A stretch of DNA of 13,186 nt from Propionibacteriaceae bacterium (GTDB lineage: Bacteria > Actinomycetota > Actinomycetes > Propionibacteriales > Propionibacteriaceae): NCBI GenBank assembly GCA_030538175.1, contig JAUNUL010000003.1:13748-26933 (forward strand), in the 5' to 3' direction. Made by a program: the position numbers and the translations under genes. This document shows, one piece after another, positions 1-6,390 of the stretch. Each line of letters starts with the position of its first letter. Position 1 is the stretch's first letter. The notes beneath the pieces were generated by a model. That model made no database searches and was not told the DNA's origin. It was given only the letters and a program-made list of their open reading frames with translations.

Positions 1-387
1 GTTGTGACCATAGATCCGGTTCAGGAAGAGCGTGCGGTCGTTCTCGACGACCGCGAGATGCACGGCTGCCCCAGTGGCGACATGCAGGTCGGTCATGAAG
101 GGGATGATGGCATCGCGCATCTGCTCGATCCGGACATCCTCGGCCGGCCGGGCGAGCCGCTTGAGCGCGAGTCCCACCCTGTACGCCGTGCCAACCCGAT
201 CCACGGCCCCGTTGCGTTCCAGCATCCCCAACAGCCGGTGGGCGGTGGTCTTGGACAGCTCGGTCTGCCGGGCGAGCGCGCTCACCCCGGTGCCCGCGTC
301 CCCGTTGATTTGCAGGCCGAACAGCAATCGGAACGCCTTGTCCACGACCGCCCTGTCGCCGGTCTGCGACGCTGCAGCCTTCGGCAT
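1..387 (-). CDS. IclR-family transcriptional regulator, N-terminal 129 residues (3' end outside window)
   Basis: The reverse strand reads as one open frame from ATG at 387 to the window edge. Residues about 11-75 form the IclR winged helix-turn-helix: a first helix around DKAFRLLFGL, then GVSALARQTELSKTTAHRLL as the HTH, then a wing ending DRVGTAYRVG. From about residue 88 the start of the ligand-binding domain is visible, including AAVHLAVVENDRTLFLNRIYG, a typical IclR stretch. The effector-binding core lies outside the window, so the ligand and regulon cannot be told. An AAGGGGG Shine-Dalgarno site lies about 6 nt before the ATG and supports this start. The family usually represses or activates catabolic operons, often next to its own gene, so the target is probably to the left. 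A short TTTC-type dyad sits just upstream and may be an autoregulatory site. Confidence 0.9.
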   Translation of the reverse strand, partial: MPKAAASQTGDRAVVDKAFRLLFGLQINGDAGTGVSALARQTELSKTTAHRLLGMLERNGAVDRVGTAYRVGLALKRLARPAEDVRIEQMRDAIIPFMTDLHVATGAAVHLAVVENDRTLFLNRIYGHN

Positions 388-632
388 GGGACCCCCTTGT
401 CGAACCATCGAAAGAACTTTCACAGTCGGCGAGAAGTAGCGCGAGCCTAACTTCGGATTTTAGCCGAGCCGATGCAGCGGGGGAACGGCAACTGCGCAAA
501 ACTGCGTACTCGGAGCGAGCGGGGTCCAGGGGCCTTCTCGTGAGTCACCTGAGAAGATCATCATTTTTCCCTCATCTTTGGCTCACTGCTGCGGCCTACG
601 GTCCAACGCAACCGCAGCCAGAAGGAACAACG
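388..632. other. 245-bp divergent intergenic region
   Basis: This gap separates the IclR gene from the PycTM-like fusion gene. It contains the TTTC dyad near 410-421 and a direct repeat AACTGCG at 490-496 and 500-506, spaced exactly 10 bp so that both copies face the same side of the helix. It also holds an inverted repeat CTTCTC (534-539) / GAGAAG (551-556), followed 7 nt later by five Ts, and a possible -10 element TACGGT at 597-602. That -10 would put the plus-strand transcript start near 609, about 24 nt before the ATG at 633. No coding sequence is credible here: the frame opening at 540 lacks a good ribosome binding site and its first 31 residues look like translated leader. Confidence 0.5.
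410..421. promoter_or_regulatory. GAAAG-AA-CTTTC dyad upstream of the IclR gene
   Basis: A perfect 5-bp inverted repeat, GAAAG-N2-CTTTC, lies 22 bp upstream of the IclR start codon. Read on the minus strand it is TGAAAGTTCTTTCG, which resembles the TGGAAA/TTTCCA-like dyads bound by several IclR proteins. Autoregulation is inferred from position and shape only. Confidence 0.35.
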
Positions 633-2510
633 ATGTCGAACCACGGCCACGAGCCCACGACCCCCCTGTCGGGCCACTCGCCCGCCAGCGCCGCCGAGTC
701 CACGTGGGGCCAGATCGCAGCGACGATGGATCCGGTCGAGGAGACCGATCCACTGGCAGAGGCGGATCCAAGGGCAGAGTCGGAGCCGACCAACGCGGAC
801 CCGGTGAACGGGAAGCCGGCGCCACCGGACGACCGGCCCGGAACGGACCGCGAGCAGCCCGGTCAGGCGCGGCGTACGAAGAAGACGAAGAACCCGAAGA
901 AGTCGGGCAGGAAGGACGCCAAGGCAACCCTGCCGCCGGAACCACCCACCCTGCTGGGATCGGCGAAGGCCGTGGAGACGATGTTCCGCAATGCCATCCG
1001 GGCCGAGCTGGACATGATCGCGCTGGCCGCCACCAAGGCGAACATCATGATCTCCCTCAACGGCTTCATCATCTCCGCGTTGATGATCTCGGGCGCCTTC
1101 CTGTTCAACTCATCCCCGACCTTCCTGGTGCCGGCCGGGGTCTTCATGATCTCGTCGGCGGCATCGATCGTGTTCGCCCTGTTCGCGGCCTCACCGCAGC
1201 ACAGCAGTTATCGCGAGGGGCTCAGGGCATGGTGGAACCGGCTCCGGGGTCGCCGGGAACCGGAGGCGGCCGATGAGTTGAATCTGTTGATCTATGAGGA
1301 GCGGGTCAAGCTCGATCCCGATGACTACTGGGACAAGATGCAGGAGCTCCTGCGGAACCGGGACGAGATCTATCACCAGATGAGCCAGCACCTGTACTGG
1401 CTGGGGGAGATGGCCAGCAAGAAGTTCAAGATGCTCAACGTTGCGTACACGGTCTTTCGATGGGGCCTGCTGGGCGCGTTGGCGACGTTCCTGATCTTCC
1501 AGGGGACGTTGTGGGCCTTCCCCTCCCTCACCAACCAGCGACCCGCGCCGGTGCCCAACCGCGGCATCTCGCAGTTCGTCGAGATCTATGAGCCGTCCGC
1601 GGTTCAGCAACTGCCCGATGGTCGGATCCTTGTCGTGGAGGACGAGCCGGCCCGAGCGATGAACCTGCTCACGATCGCCGAGGACGGGTCACTGGTGGAG
1701 GACAACGCTGCCGACCTCAAGCTCACCCGCAGCTTCGGCCGCCAGCTCAACGACCTGGAGGGTCTGTCGATCGACGGGGACCAGATCTATGCGATCACCT
1801 CCCACTCCGGGGACGCCAAGGGCAAGCGTGACCCCGACCGCGAACAGCTGATCCGCTTCCGCATCCAGGGCTCTCAGGCGGGCAACATCGCGACCTATTC
1901 GGGTCTGCGCGATGACTTGACGAACGATCCCAAGCTGGCTGCTGCGCTGACGGCGGCTGGTGGTGGCGAGAAGCTTGACTGGGCCGCCCTGAACATCGAA
2001 GGCCTCGCCTATCACCACAACCGCCTCATGATCGGTCTGCGTGACCCCAAGGCCGGGGACTATCCGGTGATCGTGCCGCTCAACAACCCCGATGAGGTGT
2101 TCGAGGGCAAGAAGCCCCTGTTCGGTGATCCTGCGATTCTGGACCTGCAGGGTGGCGGCATCCGTGCCCTGTCCTATGACCCGGTGCTGGGAGCCTTCCT
2201 GATCGTCAACGAGATCGAGGATGAACACGGCGACAAGGTGTCCCGGATGTGGCGTTGGACTGGCAACCCGGCCATCGCGCCCGAGCTGCTGGCTCTGCCC
2301 AACTTGATCAACCTGAACAACATCGAGTCGATCGATTCGGTGAAGTTCGGCGGCGAGAATCGGCTGCTCATCATGAGTGACGACGGTGATGCGAAGAAGA
2401 ACATCCCGGCCAAATATCTGGTGCTCGACTATGACCAGTTGCCGCCTCAGGGGGAGCCGGTGCCGAGCCAGGTCGCTGCTGACCCGGAGCCGGCGCCGAC
2501 CCCGGAATGA
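633..2510 (+). CDS. Membrane protein fusing a PycTM/DUF5706-like module to a DUF3616-like beta-propeller
   Basis: This is a 625-aa protein. The frame is open from 540, but ATG 633 has AGAAGGA six bases upstream and is preferred. Residues 1-78 are acidic, Pro-rich and probably disordered, and 79-98 are strongly basic. Residues about 110-296 resemble the DUF5706/PycTM family, the effector of Pycsar anti-phage systems. They comprise an amphipathic segment, TM1 (138-158, with SLNGFIISAL), TM2 (162-185), a cytosolic helical region with LDPDDYWDKMQELL and YWLGEMASKKFKMLNVAY, then TM3 (274-296). Residues about 310-600 resemble DUF3616 or esterase-like-phytase propellers: DLEGLSIDGDQIYAITSHSG, NIEGLAYHHNRLMIGLRDP, VIVPLNNP, LDLQGGGIRALSYD. 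With a cytosolic N-terminus the propeller would face outside. The C-terminal tail is Pro/Glu-rich. No nucleotide cyclase lies nearby, so a defence role is unproven. Family assignments come from recognised motifs, not a search. Confidence 0.72.
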   Translation: MSNHGHEPTTPLSGHSPASAAESTWGQIAATMDPVEETDPLAEADPRAESEPTNADPVNGKPAPPDDRPGTDREQPGQARRTKKTKNPKKSGRKDAKATLPPEPPTLLGSAKAVETMFRNAIRAELDMIALAATKANIMISLNGFIISALMISGAFLFNSSPTFLVPAGVFMISSAASIVFALFAASPQHSSYREGLRAWWNRLRGRREPEAADELNLLIYEERVKLDPDDYWDKMQELLRNRDEIYHQMSQHLYWLGEMASKKFKMLNVAYTVFRWGLLGALATFLIFQGTLWAFPSLTNQRPAPVPNRGISQFVEIYEPSAVQQLPDGRILVVEDEPARAMNLLTIAEDGSLVEDNAADLKLTRSFGRQLNDLEGLSIDGDQIYAITSHSGDAKGKRDPDREQLIRFRIQGSQAGNIATYSGLRDDLTNDPKLAAALTAAGGGEKLDWAALNIEGLAYHHNRLMIGLRDPKAGDYPVIVPLNNPDEVFEGKKPLFGDPAILDLQGGGIRALSYDPVLGAFLIVNEIEDEHGDKVSRMWRWTGNPAIAPELLALPNLINLNNIESIDSVKFGGENRLLIMSDDGDAKKNIPAKYLVLDYDQLPPQGEPVPSQVAADPEPAPTPE

Positions 2511-2537
2511 TGGGATCGGTCGGCGCCGGGCCGTGGT

Positions 2538-3728
2538 TCAGGCAGACCGGCGTGACGACCGATCGATCAGCTGGGTGATGAACTCCTCGCAGGCCACCAG
2601 TTGGTCGAGGGCGATCCACTCGTTCGCGGCGTGGGCCTGGGCGATATCGCCGGGCCCACACACGACGGCCTCGATCCCGGCGCCGGAGAACTGGCCGGCC
2701 TCGGTGCCGTAGGTGACCTTGTCGTCAGAGGGGACCCCACCCAGCTCACGGCCGAGGGAGATCGCCCCGGCGCCCTGTGGGGTCTCCAGGCCGGGCACCG
2801 CGGCGAGGACCTCGAAGTCGACCGATGCGGAGCTGTCCTCCATCTGCATCTGGGCCTCGAGGTCGCGGGCGTACGCCTCGTACTCCGCCATCGTCACCTG
2901 CGGATTCACCGCGCCGATCGTGCGGAACTCGCAGTGCAGCACGCACAGCTCGGGCACGGTGTTCGAGGCGATGCCGCCGGTGACCATGTTGGTGCCGGTG
3001 GTGGTGTACGGCAGCTCATAGGTCTCGTCGAACGGACCCTCGGCCTTCCATTCATCGGCCCGGATGCGCACATAGCTGATGAACTTCGCGGCGTACTCCA
3101 CAGCGTTCACACCGGCGGACGTCAGCGACGAGTGCGCGGCCTTGCCGTGGAAGGTGACCCGCGCGAGGTTGACCGACTTGTGGCCGGTGATGACCCGCAT
3201 GCTCGAGGGCTCGCCGATGATCGCTGCCCGTGGTGTCAGCCCCAGGTTGGCGATGTCCTTGACGATTTGTTCACCGCCGATGCAGCCGATCTCTTCGTCA
3301 TAGGACAGCGCGAGGTGGATCGGCTCGGCGAGGTCGGCAGCGATCATGTCCGGCAGCAGCGCCACCGCGACCCCGATGAATCCCTTCATGTCGCAGGTGC
3401 CGCGACCATAGAGCCGACCGTCGCGGACCTCTGGGGTGAACGGGTCGGAGTCCCACTCCTGGCCATCCACCGGGACGACGTCAGTGTGCCCGGAGAGCAC
3501 GACCCCGCCCGCCGTCGAACCATCCGCAGCCGGGACGGTGATCAGCAGGTTGGCCTTCTCCGGGTTATCGGGCCTGGGGCAGATCTTGGGATCGAGTCCG
3601 AGCCGACGGGCCTCGTCAGCGATGACCTCGATCACGGGCAGGTTCGACAGTCGGCTGGTGGAGTCGATCGAGCAGAGCTTGATCACCCAGTCCAGGGAGC
3701 GTGGTGAGGTGGAGGTGTGGGAGGACAT
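2538..3728 (-). CDS. argE: Acetylornithine deacetylase (M20 metallopeptidase family)
   Basis: This 396-aa cytosolic zinc hydrolase would remove the acetyl group from N2-acetylornithine to give ornithine in linear arginine biosynthesis. The M20 metal-site motifs are all present: SGHTDVVPVDG (His81; Asp83 polarises a ligand), GRGTCDMKG (bridging Asp113), YDEEIGCIGG (catalytic Glu145, ligand Glu146), IIGEPS (ligand Glu173) and the C-terminal QAHAANEW (ligand His366). The dimerisation insert begins near HGKAAHSS at 194. The stretch YGTEAGQFSGAG followed by VVCGPGDIAQAH is typical of the ArgE subgroup rather than DapE or carboxypeptidases. ATG 3728 is chosen because AGGAA lies six bases before it; a TTG six bases further upstream would sit directly on that site. 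It stands alone with no other arg gene in view. Related N-acyl amino acid deacylases are the main alternative for substrate. Confidence 0.87.
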   Translation of the reverse strand: MSSHTSTSPRSLDWVIKLCSIDSTSRLSNLPVIEVIADEARRLGLDPKICPRPDNPEKANLLITVPAADGSTAGGVVLSGHTDVVPVDGQEWDSDPFTPEVRDGRLYGRGTCDMKGFIGVAVALLPDMIAADLAEPIHLALSYDEEIGCIGGEQIVKDIANLGLTPRAAIIGEPSSMRVITGHKSVNLARVTFHGKAAHSSLTSAGVNAVEYAAKFISYVRIRADEWKAEGPFDETYELPYTTTGTNMVTGGIASNTVPELCVLHCEFRTIGAVNPQVTMAEYEAYARDLEAQMQMEDSSASVDFEVLAAVPGLETPQGAGAISLGRELGGVPSDDKVTYGTEAGQFSGAGIEAVVCGPGDIAQAHAANEWIALDQLVACEEFITQLIDRSSRRSA

Positions 3729-3820
3729 AACCAATTCCTATCGCATCCGCGCCGGACGTCTGGCCGCTCCCGTCTCCCCACGATCCCGGCACAGAAGCTG
3801 CATCCTGAGGAATCCTTGTC

Positions 3821-3826
3821 TAGCAT
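3821..3826 (+). promoter_or_regulatory. Possible -10 element of the microprotein gene
   Basis: TAGCAT fits the actinobacterial TANNNT -10 pattern. It would start transcription near 3833, about 60 nt before the microprotein ATG. No convincing -35 is seen. Confidence 0.3.
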
Positions 3827-3892
3827 CGGATGTGAGTCGGCGGCCCAGGGCCGGAACGTCCGGATTGCAGCGTGGCGCCGAAGGGAGCCAGC

Positions 3893-3985
3893 ATGGACAA
3901 CTACACCTGGATCATCATCCCCGCCGTCGTCGGATTCCTCTGGGTGTTCTTCACCCCAATCATCATGTCGTTGAAGCAGAAGTGA
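3893..3985 (+). CDS. 30-aa single-helix membrane microprotein
   Basis: The frame runs ATG-GAC-AAC-TAC-ACC-TGG to TGA and encodes MDNYTWIIIPAVVGFLWVFF followed by TPIIMSLKQK. AAGGGAG lies five bases before the ATG, a strong Shine-Dalgarno site at ideal spacing. Residues about 6-25 form one hydrophobic helix. The acidic N-terminus and KQK C-terminus predict an outside N-terminus and a cytosolic C-terminus by the positive-inside rule. A perfect intrinsic terminator follows 37 bases after the stop, so the gene has the parts of a short monocistronic unit. I do not recognise a family; KdpF, CydX and MetS-type small subunits have different sequences. Function is unknown; small subunits of this shape often stabilise or modulate a larger membrane complex. 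It is easily missed by gene callers because of its length. Confidence 0.7.
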   Translation: MDNYTWIIIPAVVGFLWVFFTPIIMSLKQK

Positions 3986-4022
3986 TCACGCGCACCACCT
4001 GATCACCTTCTCCGATCAGCGA

Positions 4023-4050
4023 AGCCGGCTCCGCAGGAGCCGGCTATTTT
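4023..4050 (+). terminator. Intrinsic terminator after the microprotein
   Basis: A perfect 10-bp GC-rich stem, AGCCGGCTCC / GGAGCCGGCT, has a 3-nt GCA loop and is followed at once by ATTTT. This is a textbook rho-independent terminator on the plus strand. Its T-run overlaps the possible -35 of the next gene. Confidence 0.88.
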
Positions 4051-4079
4051 GCGTCTTCCGCGCCCCAAAGCGGCATAAT
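4049..4079 (+). promoter_or_regulatory. Candidate promoter of the ferredoxin reductase gene
   Basis: TTGCGT (4049-4054) and CATAAT (4074-4079) resemble sigma-70-family -35 and -10 boxes. The spacer is 19 bp, slightly long. Use of this promoter would give a leader of roughly 175 nt before the ATG at 4262. Confidence 0.4.
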
Positions 4080-4100
4080 CTGCAGTCATCCGGGTGGTTC

Positions 4101-4114
4101 GGGGCATATGCCCC
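4101..4114. promoter_or_regulatory. Perfect 14-bp palindrome GGGGCATATGCCCC
   Basis: GGGGCATATGCCCC is fully self-complementary and lies about 15 bp downstream of the predicted transcript start of the reductase gene. That is a usual place for a repressor operator. The regulator is unknown. Confidence 0.45.
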
Positions 4115-4130
4115 AGTCACACCCGCGACC

Positions 4131-4212
4131 GGTGGATTGCGATGCAGGTTCTGCCGATTTGCCAGTGTCATCGCCACCTGACCGCCATTGCCTTCCGTGT
4201 GTGCGTGACACT
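4131..4212 (+). other. Two mutually exclusive stems in the reductase leader
   Basis: GGTGG (4131-4135) and CGATG (4140-4144) can pair with CATCG-CCACC (4169-4178), leaving a 4-nt bulge. AGTGTCA (4164-4170) can pair with TGACACT (4206-4212). The two stems share bases 4169-4170 and exclude each other, as in an attenuator or switch. No known riboswitch consensus was recognised, and chance pairing in GC-rich DNA cannot be ruled out. Confidence 0.3.
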
Positions 4213-4261
4213 TGGCGCCCTTCAGGCTTGAATGGGTGGCCAATCGACAAGGGGGTCGAAC

Positions 4262-5596
4262 ATGGGTCACCACATCGCCGTCGTGGGCGCTGGGCCGAGC
4301 GGCATCTATGCGGTGCAGGCGCTGTTGAGTTCACGTGCGGTCGAGCGGGTGGACGTGCTTGAGTCGCTGCCGGCGCCCTATGGCCTGTTGCGCTATGGCG
4401 TGGCGCCCGACCACCCCAAGACCAAGACGATCTCTAGGGCGCTGGCCAGGGCCTTCGAGGATCCTCGGGTCCGCTTCTTCGGCAACGTCCACGTCGGGCG
4501 TGACGTCACCCGGGCGGATCTGTTGGCGCACTATGACGCGGTCGTGTACGCGACGGGCGCACGCTATGACCGTGATCTTGGCATCGAGGGCGAGGAACTG
4601 GCCGGCAGCATGGGCGCCGCGCACTTCGTCGCGTGGTACACCGGCCACCCCGACGTTCTCAAACCGGCCGAGCTTGACGGCACCACCACGCTCGTCGTGA
4701 TCGGGGCCGGCAACGTGGCGCTCGATGTCTCCCGCATCTCGCTGCAGCCGCTGGCACTGCTCTCGGGCACCGACATGCCCCGGGAGGTCATCGACGAGTT
4801 CGGGGACTGGGCCGTCTGCGAGGTCCATCTGCTTGCCCGACGCGGCCCGGAACACGTGAAGTTCACCCGGGTCGAGCTGGCCGAGTTGCTGACCCTGCCC
4901 GACACCCGTGTGGTGATCCACGCCAGCGATGCTGAGCTGGCCGAGCACCCGGACCATCCGCGCGAGGTCGCGACCAACCTTCGCCTCTTCCGTGAGGCCA
5001 AGGAGCGCTGGGCCGATGCTGCTCCCGAGGCGATGGCGAAGCTGAAGACGATGCATTTCCATTTCTGGACGGTGGCAACCCGCATCGAGGGCACGGAAGC
5101 GGTGACCGGTGTGGATATCGAGACCACCCGTCCCGGCGAGGAGCCGGTCGGTGCGCATATCGAAGCCCAAGCGGTCATCCGGGCGATCGGCTATCGCGGG
5201 GAACCCATCCCCGGTCTCCCCTTCGACCCCGACGCGTGCCGCATCCCCAATGACGCCGGTGAGGTGGCGGGGACTGATGGTCGGGAGTACGTCACGGGCT
5301 GGATCAAGCGGGGGCCGACCGGGGTGATCGGCACCAACAAGGGCGACGCGGCCGAGACGGTGGCGACGTTGTTGGCGACCCTCTCCGACCCTGCGCGGCA
5401 GCGGTCCCTGAGTGCCCCCAGCACGCGACCAGACCTCGCCGATGCGCTCGCCGAAGCCGCGAAGGAACACGTCGACTGGATGCAATGGCAGCGCATCCAA
5501 GAAGCTGAGAATGCCCTCGGCGCCGAGCATGGTGCGAAATCGATCAAGCTGGTCGATCGCGAGGAGATGCTGCGCGCGGCTTTCGGTGAGCAATAG
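4262..5596 (+). CDS. fprA: Ferredoxin/adrenodoxin-NADP+ reductase, FprA type
   Basis: This 444-aa FAD enzyme moves electrons between NADP(H) and ferredoxin in the cytosol. Its length matches actinobacterial FprA and mitochondrial adrenodoxin reductase rather than the shorter plant-type FNR. Residues 9-14 (GAGPSG) form the FAD Rossmann loop, followed by the family signature PAPYGLLRYGVAPDHPKTK (38-55) and YATGA (96-100). The NADP loop is VIGAGNVALDVSRI (146-159). Arg193-Arg194 in LLARRGPEHVKFTRVEL are placed to bind the NADP 2'-phosphate. The closing FAD motif GWIKRGPTGVIGTNKGDA is at 346-363. ATG 4262 has AAGGGGG six bases upstream; the frame opens 30 nt earlier without a better site. The gene seems monocistronic and no ferredoxin lies in the window, so the partner is unknown. 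It could supply reduced ferredoxin or P450-type systems. Confidence 0.92.
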   Translation: MGHHIAVVGAGPSGIYAVQALLSSRAVERVDVLESLPAPYGLLRYGVAPDHPKTKTISRALARAFEDPRVRFFGNVHVGRDVTRADLLAHYDAVVYATGARYDRDLGIEGEELAGSMGAAHFVAWYTGHPDVLKPAELDGTTTLVVIGAGNVALDVSRISLQPLALLSGTDMPREVIDEFGDWAVCEVHLLARRGPEHVKFTRVELAELLTLPDTRVVIHASDAELAEHPDHPREVATNLRLFREAKERWADAAPEAMAKLKTMHFHFWTVATRIEGTEAVTGVDIETTRPGEEPVGAHIEAQAVIRAIGYRGEPIPGLPFDPDACRIPNDAGEVAGTDGREYVTGWIKRGPTGVIGTNKGDAAETVATLLATLSDPARQRSLSAPSTRPDLADALAEAAKEHVDWMQWQRIQEAENALGAEHGAKSIKLVDREEMLRAAFGEQ

Positions 5597-5767
5597 GGCA
5601 TCGAGCGCGTTCCGCGAGATACCAGCCGCACCAGAACGTGGAATGGGGCCGGGTGGTCTAAACATGAGGATTCGTTAAGAAGCTCCACTTTCGTGTCCAT
5701 CCCCTGTTCAGGCCCGCCTCGGACTGCCACTCTTATGCGAGTAGAAGTTGGTATTTGAGGGGGACAA

Positions 5768-6346
5768 ATGACCGACAATAAACCGTCGATTTCTCGGCGG
5801 ACATTGGCAAAAGGGGCGGCCTGGGCCGTTCCGGTGATTGCACTATCAAGTCAGGCGCCCGCTTTCGCGGCATCGCCGGGAGAGGTCTATTTCCAATCTT
5901 TGGGAATTGCGTGCAAACTCCCGGGCGCTTCGTGTGAGAAGGACGTCGGGATCACCAAGGGCTACATCATTCGGGTCGATGTCTGCTCCTCTCTCGCTGC
6001 TAATGCGATCGTGACGATCCGCAGTGCGATGATCTCGCTCAACGGTCAGCCCGCCACGTTGTGGCATGTGAGCGCTGATCCGACGTCGCCGTATGTCCTT
6101 TCCGCTGGCGGGGGCGGCAATCCAGTGATCCTGGATATGCGGGCCCCGACGGCGGGTGACCCCTGCGTCACGCTCGACTTTGGTGTTGAGGGGGAGCCCA
6201 GCAGCAGCCAAGGGTCAATCCACGGCACCGCTTCGTACAGCTACGTTTCCGCTGGAACCGAGTCCGGAGACAAGGAACTCAGCATGGGGGCGCCGGTGAC
6301 ACCGCCCTGTGATGACTGCGCGATCGTCGACGTGCCCAACGAGTGA
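5768..6346 (+). CDS. Tat-exported six-cysteine protein of unknown function
   Basis: This 192-aa protein begins with a clear twin-arginine signal: SISRRTLAKGAAWAVPVIAL (residues 7-26), then SSQAPAFA, with likely cleavage after residue 34 or 35. GAGGGGG lies four bases before the ATG and sets the start. The mature part is small, Gly/Ser/Pro-rich and probably beta-rich. It has six cysteines (49, 56, 73, 133, 181, 184), enough for three disulphides or a metal site; the last two form PPCDDC near the C-terminus. Tat export implies folding, possibly with a cofactor, before secretion, though actinobacteria also use Tat for cofactor-free proteins. No lipobox, LPXTG anchor or enzyme motif is seen. The 5' end uses AT-rich codons (AAT, AAA, TTG, CTA, TCA, AGT) unlike its neighbours. 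The protein family is not recognised. Confidence 0.8.
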   Translation: MTDNKPSISRRTLAKGAAWAVPVIALSSQAPAFAASPGEVYFQSLGIACKLPGASCEKDVGITKGYIIRVDVCSSLAANAIVTIRSAMISLNGQPATLWHVSADPTSPYVLSAGGGGNPVILDMRAPTAGDPCVTLDFGVEGEPSSSQGSIHGTASYSYVSAGTESGDKELSMGAPVTPPCDDCAIVDVPNE

Positions 6347-6362
6347 TCGTTCCTGGTCGGCT

Positions 6363-6390
6363 GCGGCTGGGGGTTCAGGCTCCCAGCCGC
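6363..6390. terminator. Hairpin between convergent genes, possible bidirectional terminator
   Basis: GCGGCTGGG (6363-6371) and CCCAGCCGC (6382-6390) form a perfect 9-bp stem with a 10-nt loop. It lies between the Tat-exported gene and the convergent MATE gene and overlaps the MATE stop codon. There is no T-run on either side, so it is a weak intrinsic terminator at best. Confidence 0.4.

Noticed and set aside
540..632. 31-codon N-terminal extension of the PycTM-like fusion protein starting at GTG 540
   Set aside because: No ribosome site precedes it, it overlaps a hairpin and a possible -10 box, and ATG 633 has a well-spaced AGAAGGA.
633..2510. Complete Pycsar defence system
   Set aside because: Only the effector-like membrane module is seen; neither neighbour encodes a pyrimidine cyclase, so the whole system cannot be claimed.
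2601..3707. Long open frame on the strand opposite argE
   Set aside because: It mirrors the GC-rich codon structure of argE, whose zinc-binding motifs are complete, and it has no recognisable domain.
4131..4180. Cobalamin-type riboswitch in the reductase leader
   Set aside because: GCCAGTG and GCCACC fragments loosely recall the B12 box, but no full consensus is present.
4108..4362. 84-codon open frame in the leader of the reductase gene
   Set aside because: It runs out of frame into the reductase coding sequence, lacks a ribosome site and shows no domain.
4331..5665. Long open frame opposite the ferredoxin reductase gene
   Set aside because: Antisense shadow of a gene with full FAD and NADP motifs; the translation is Arg/Gly/Asp-rich with no domain.
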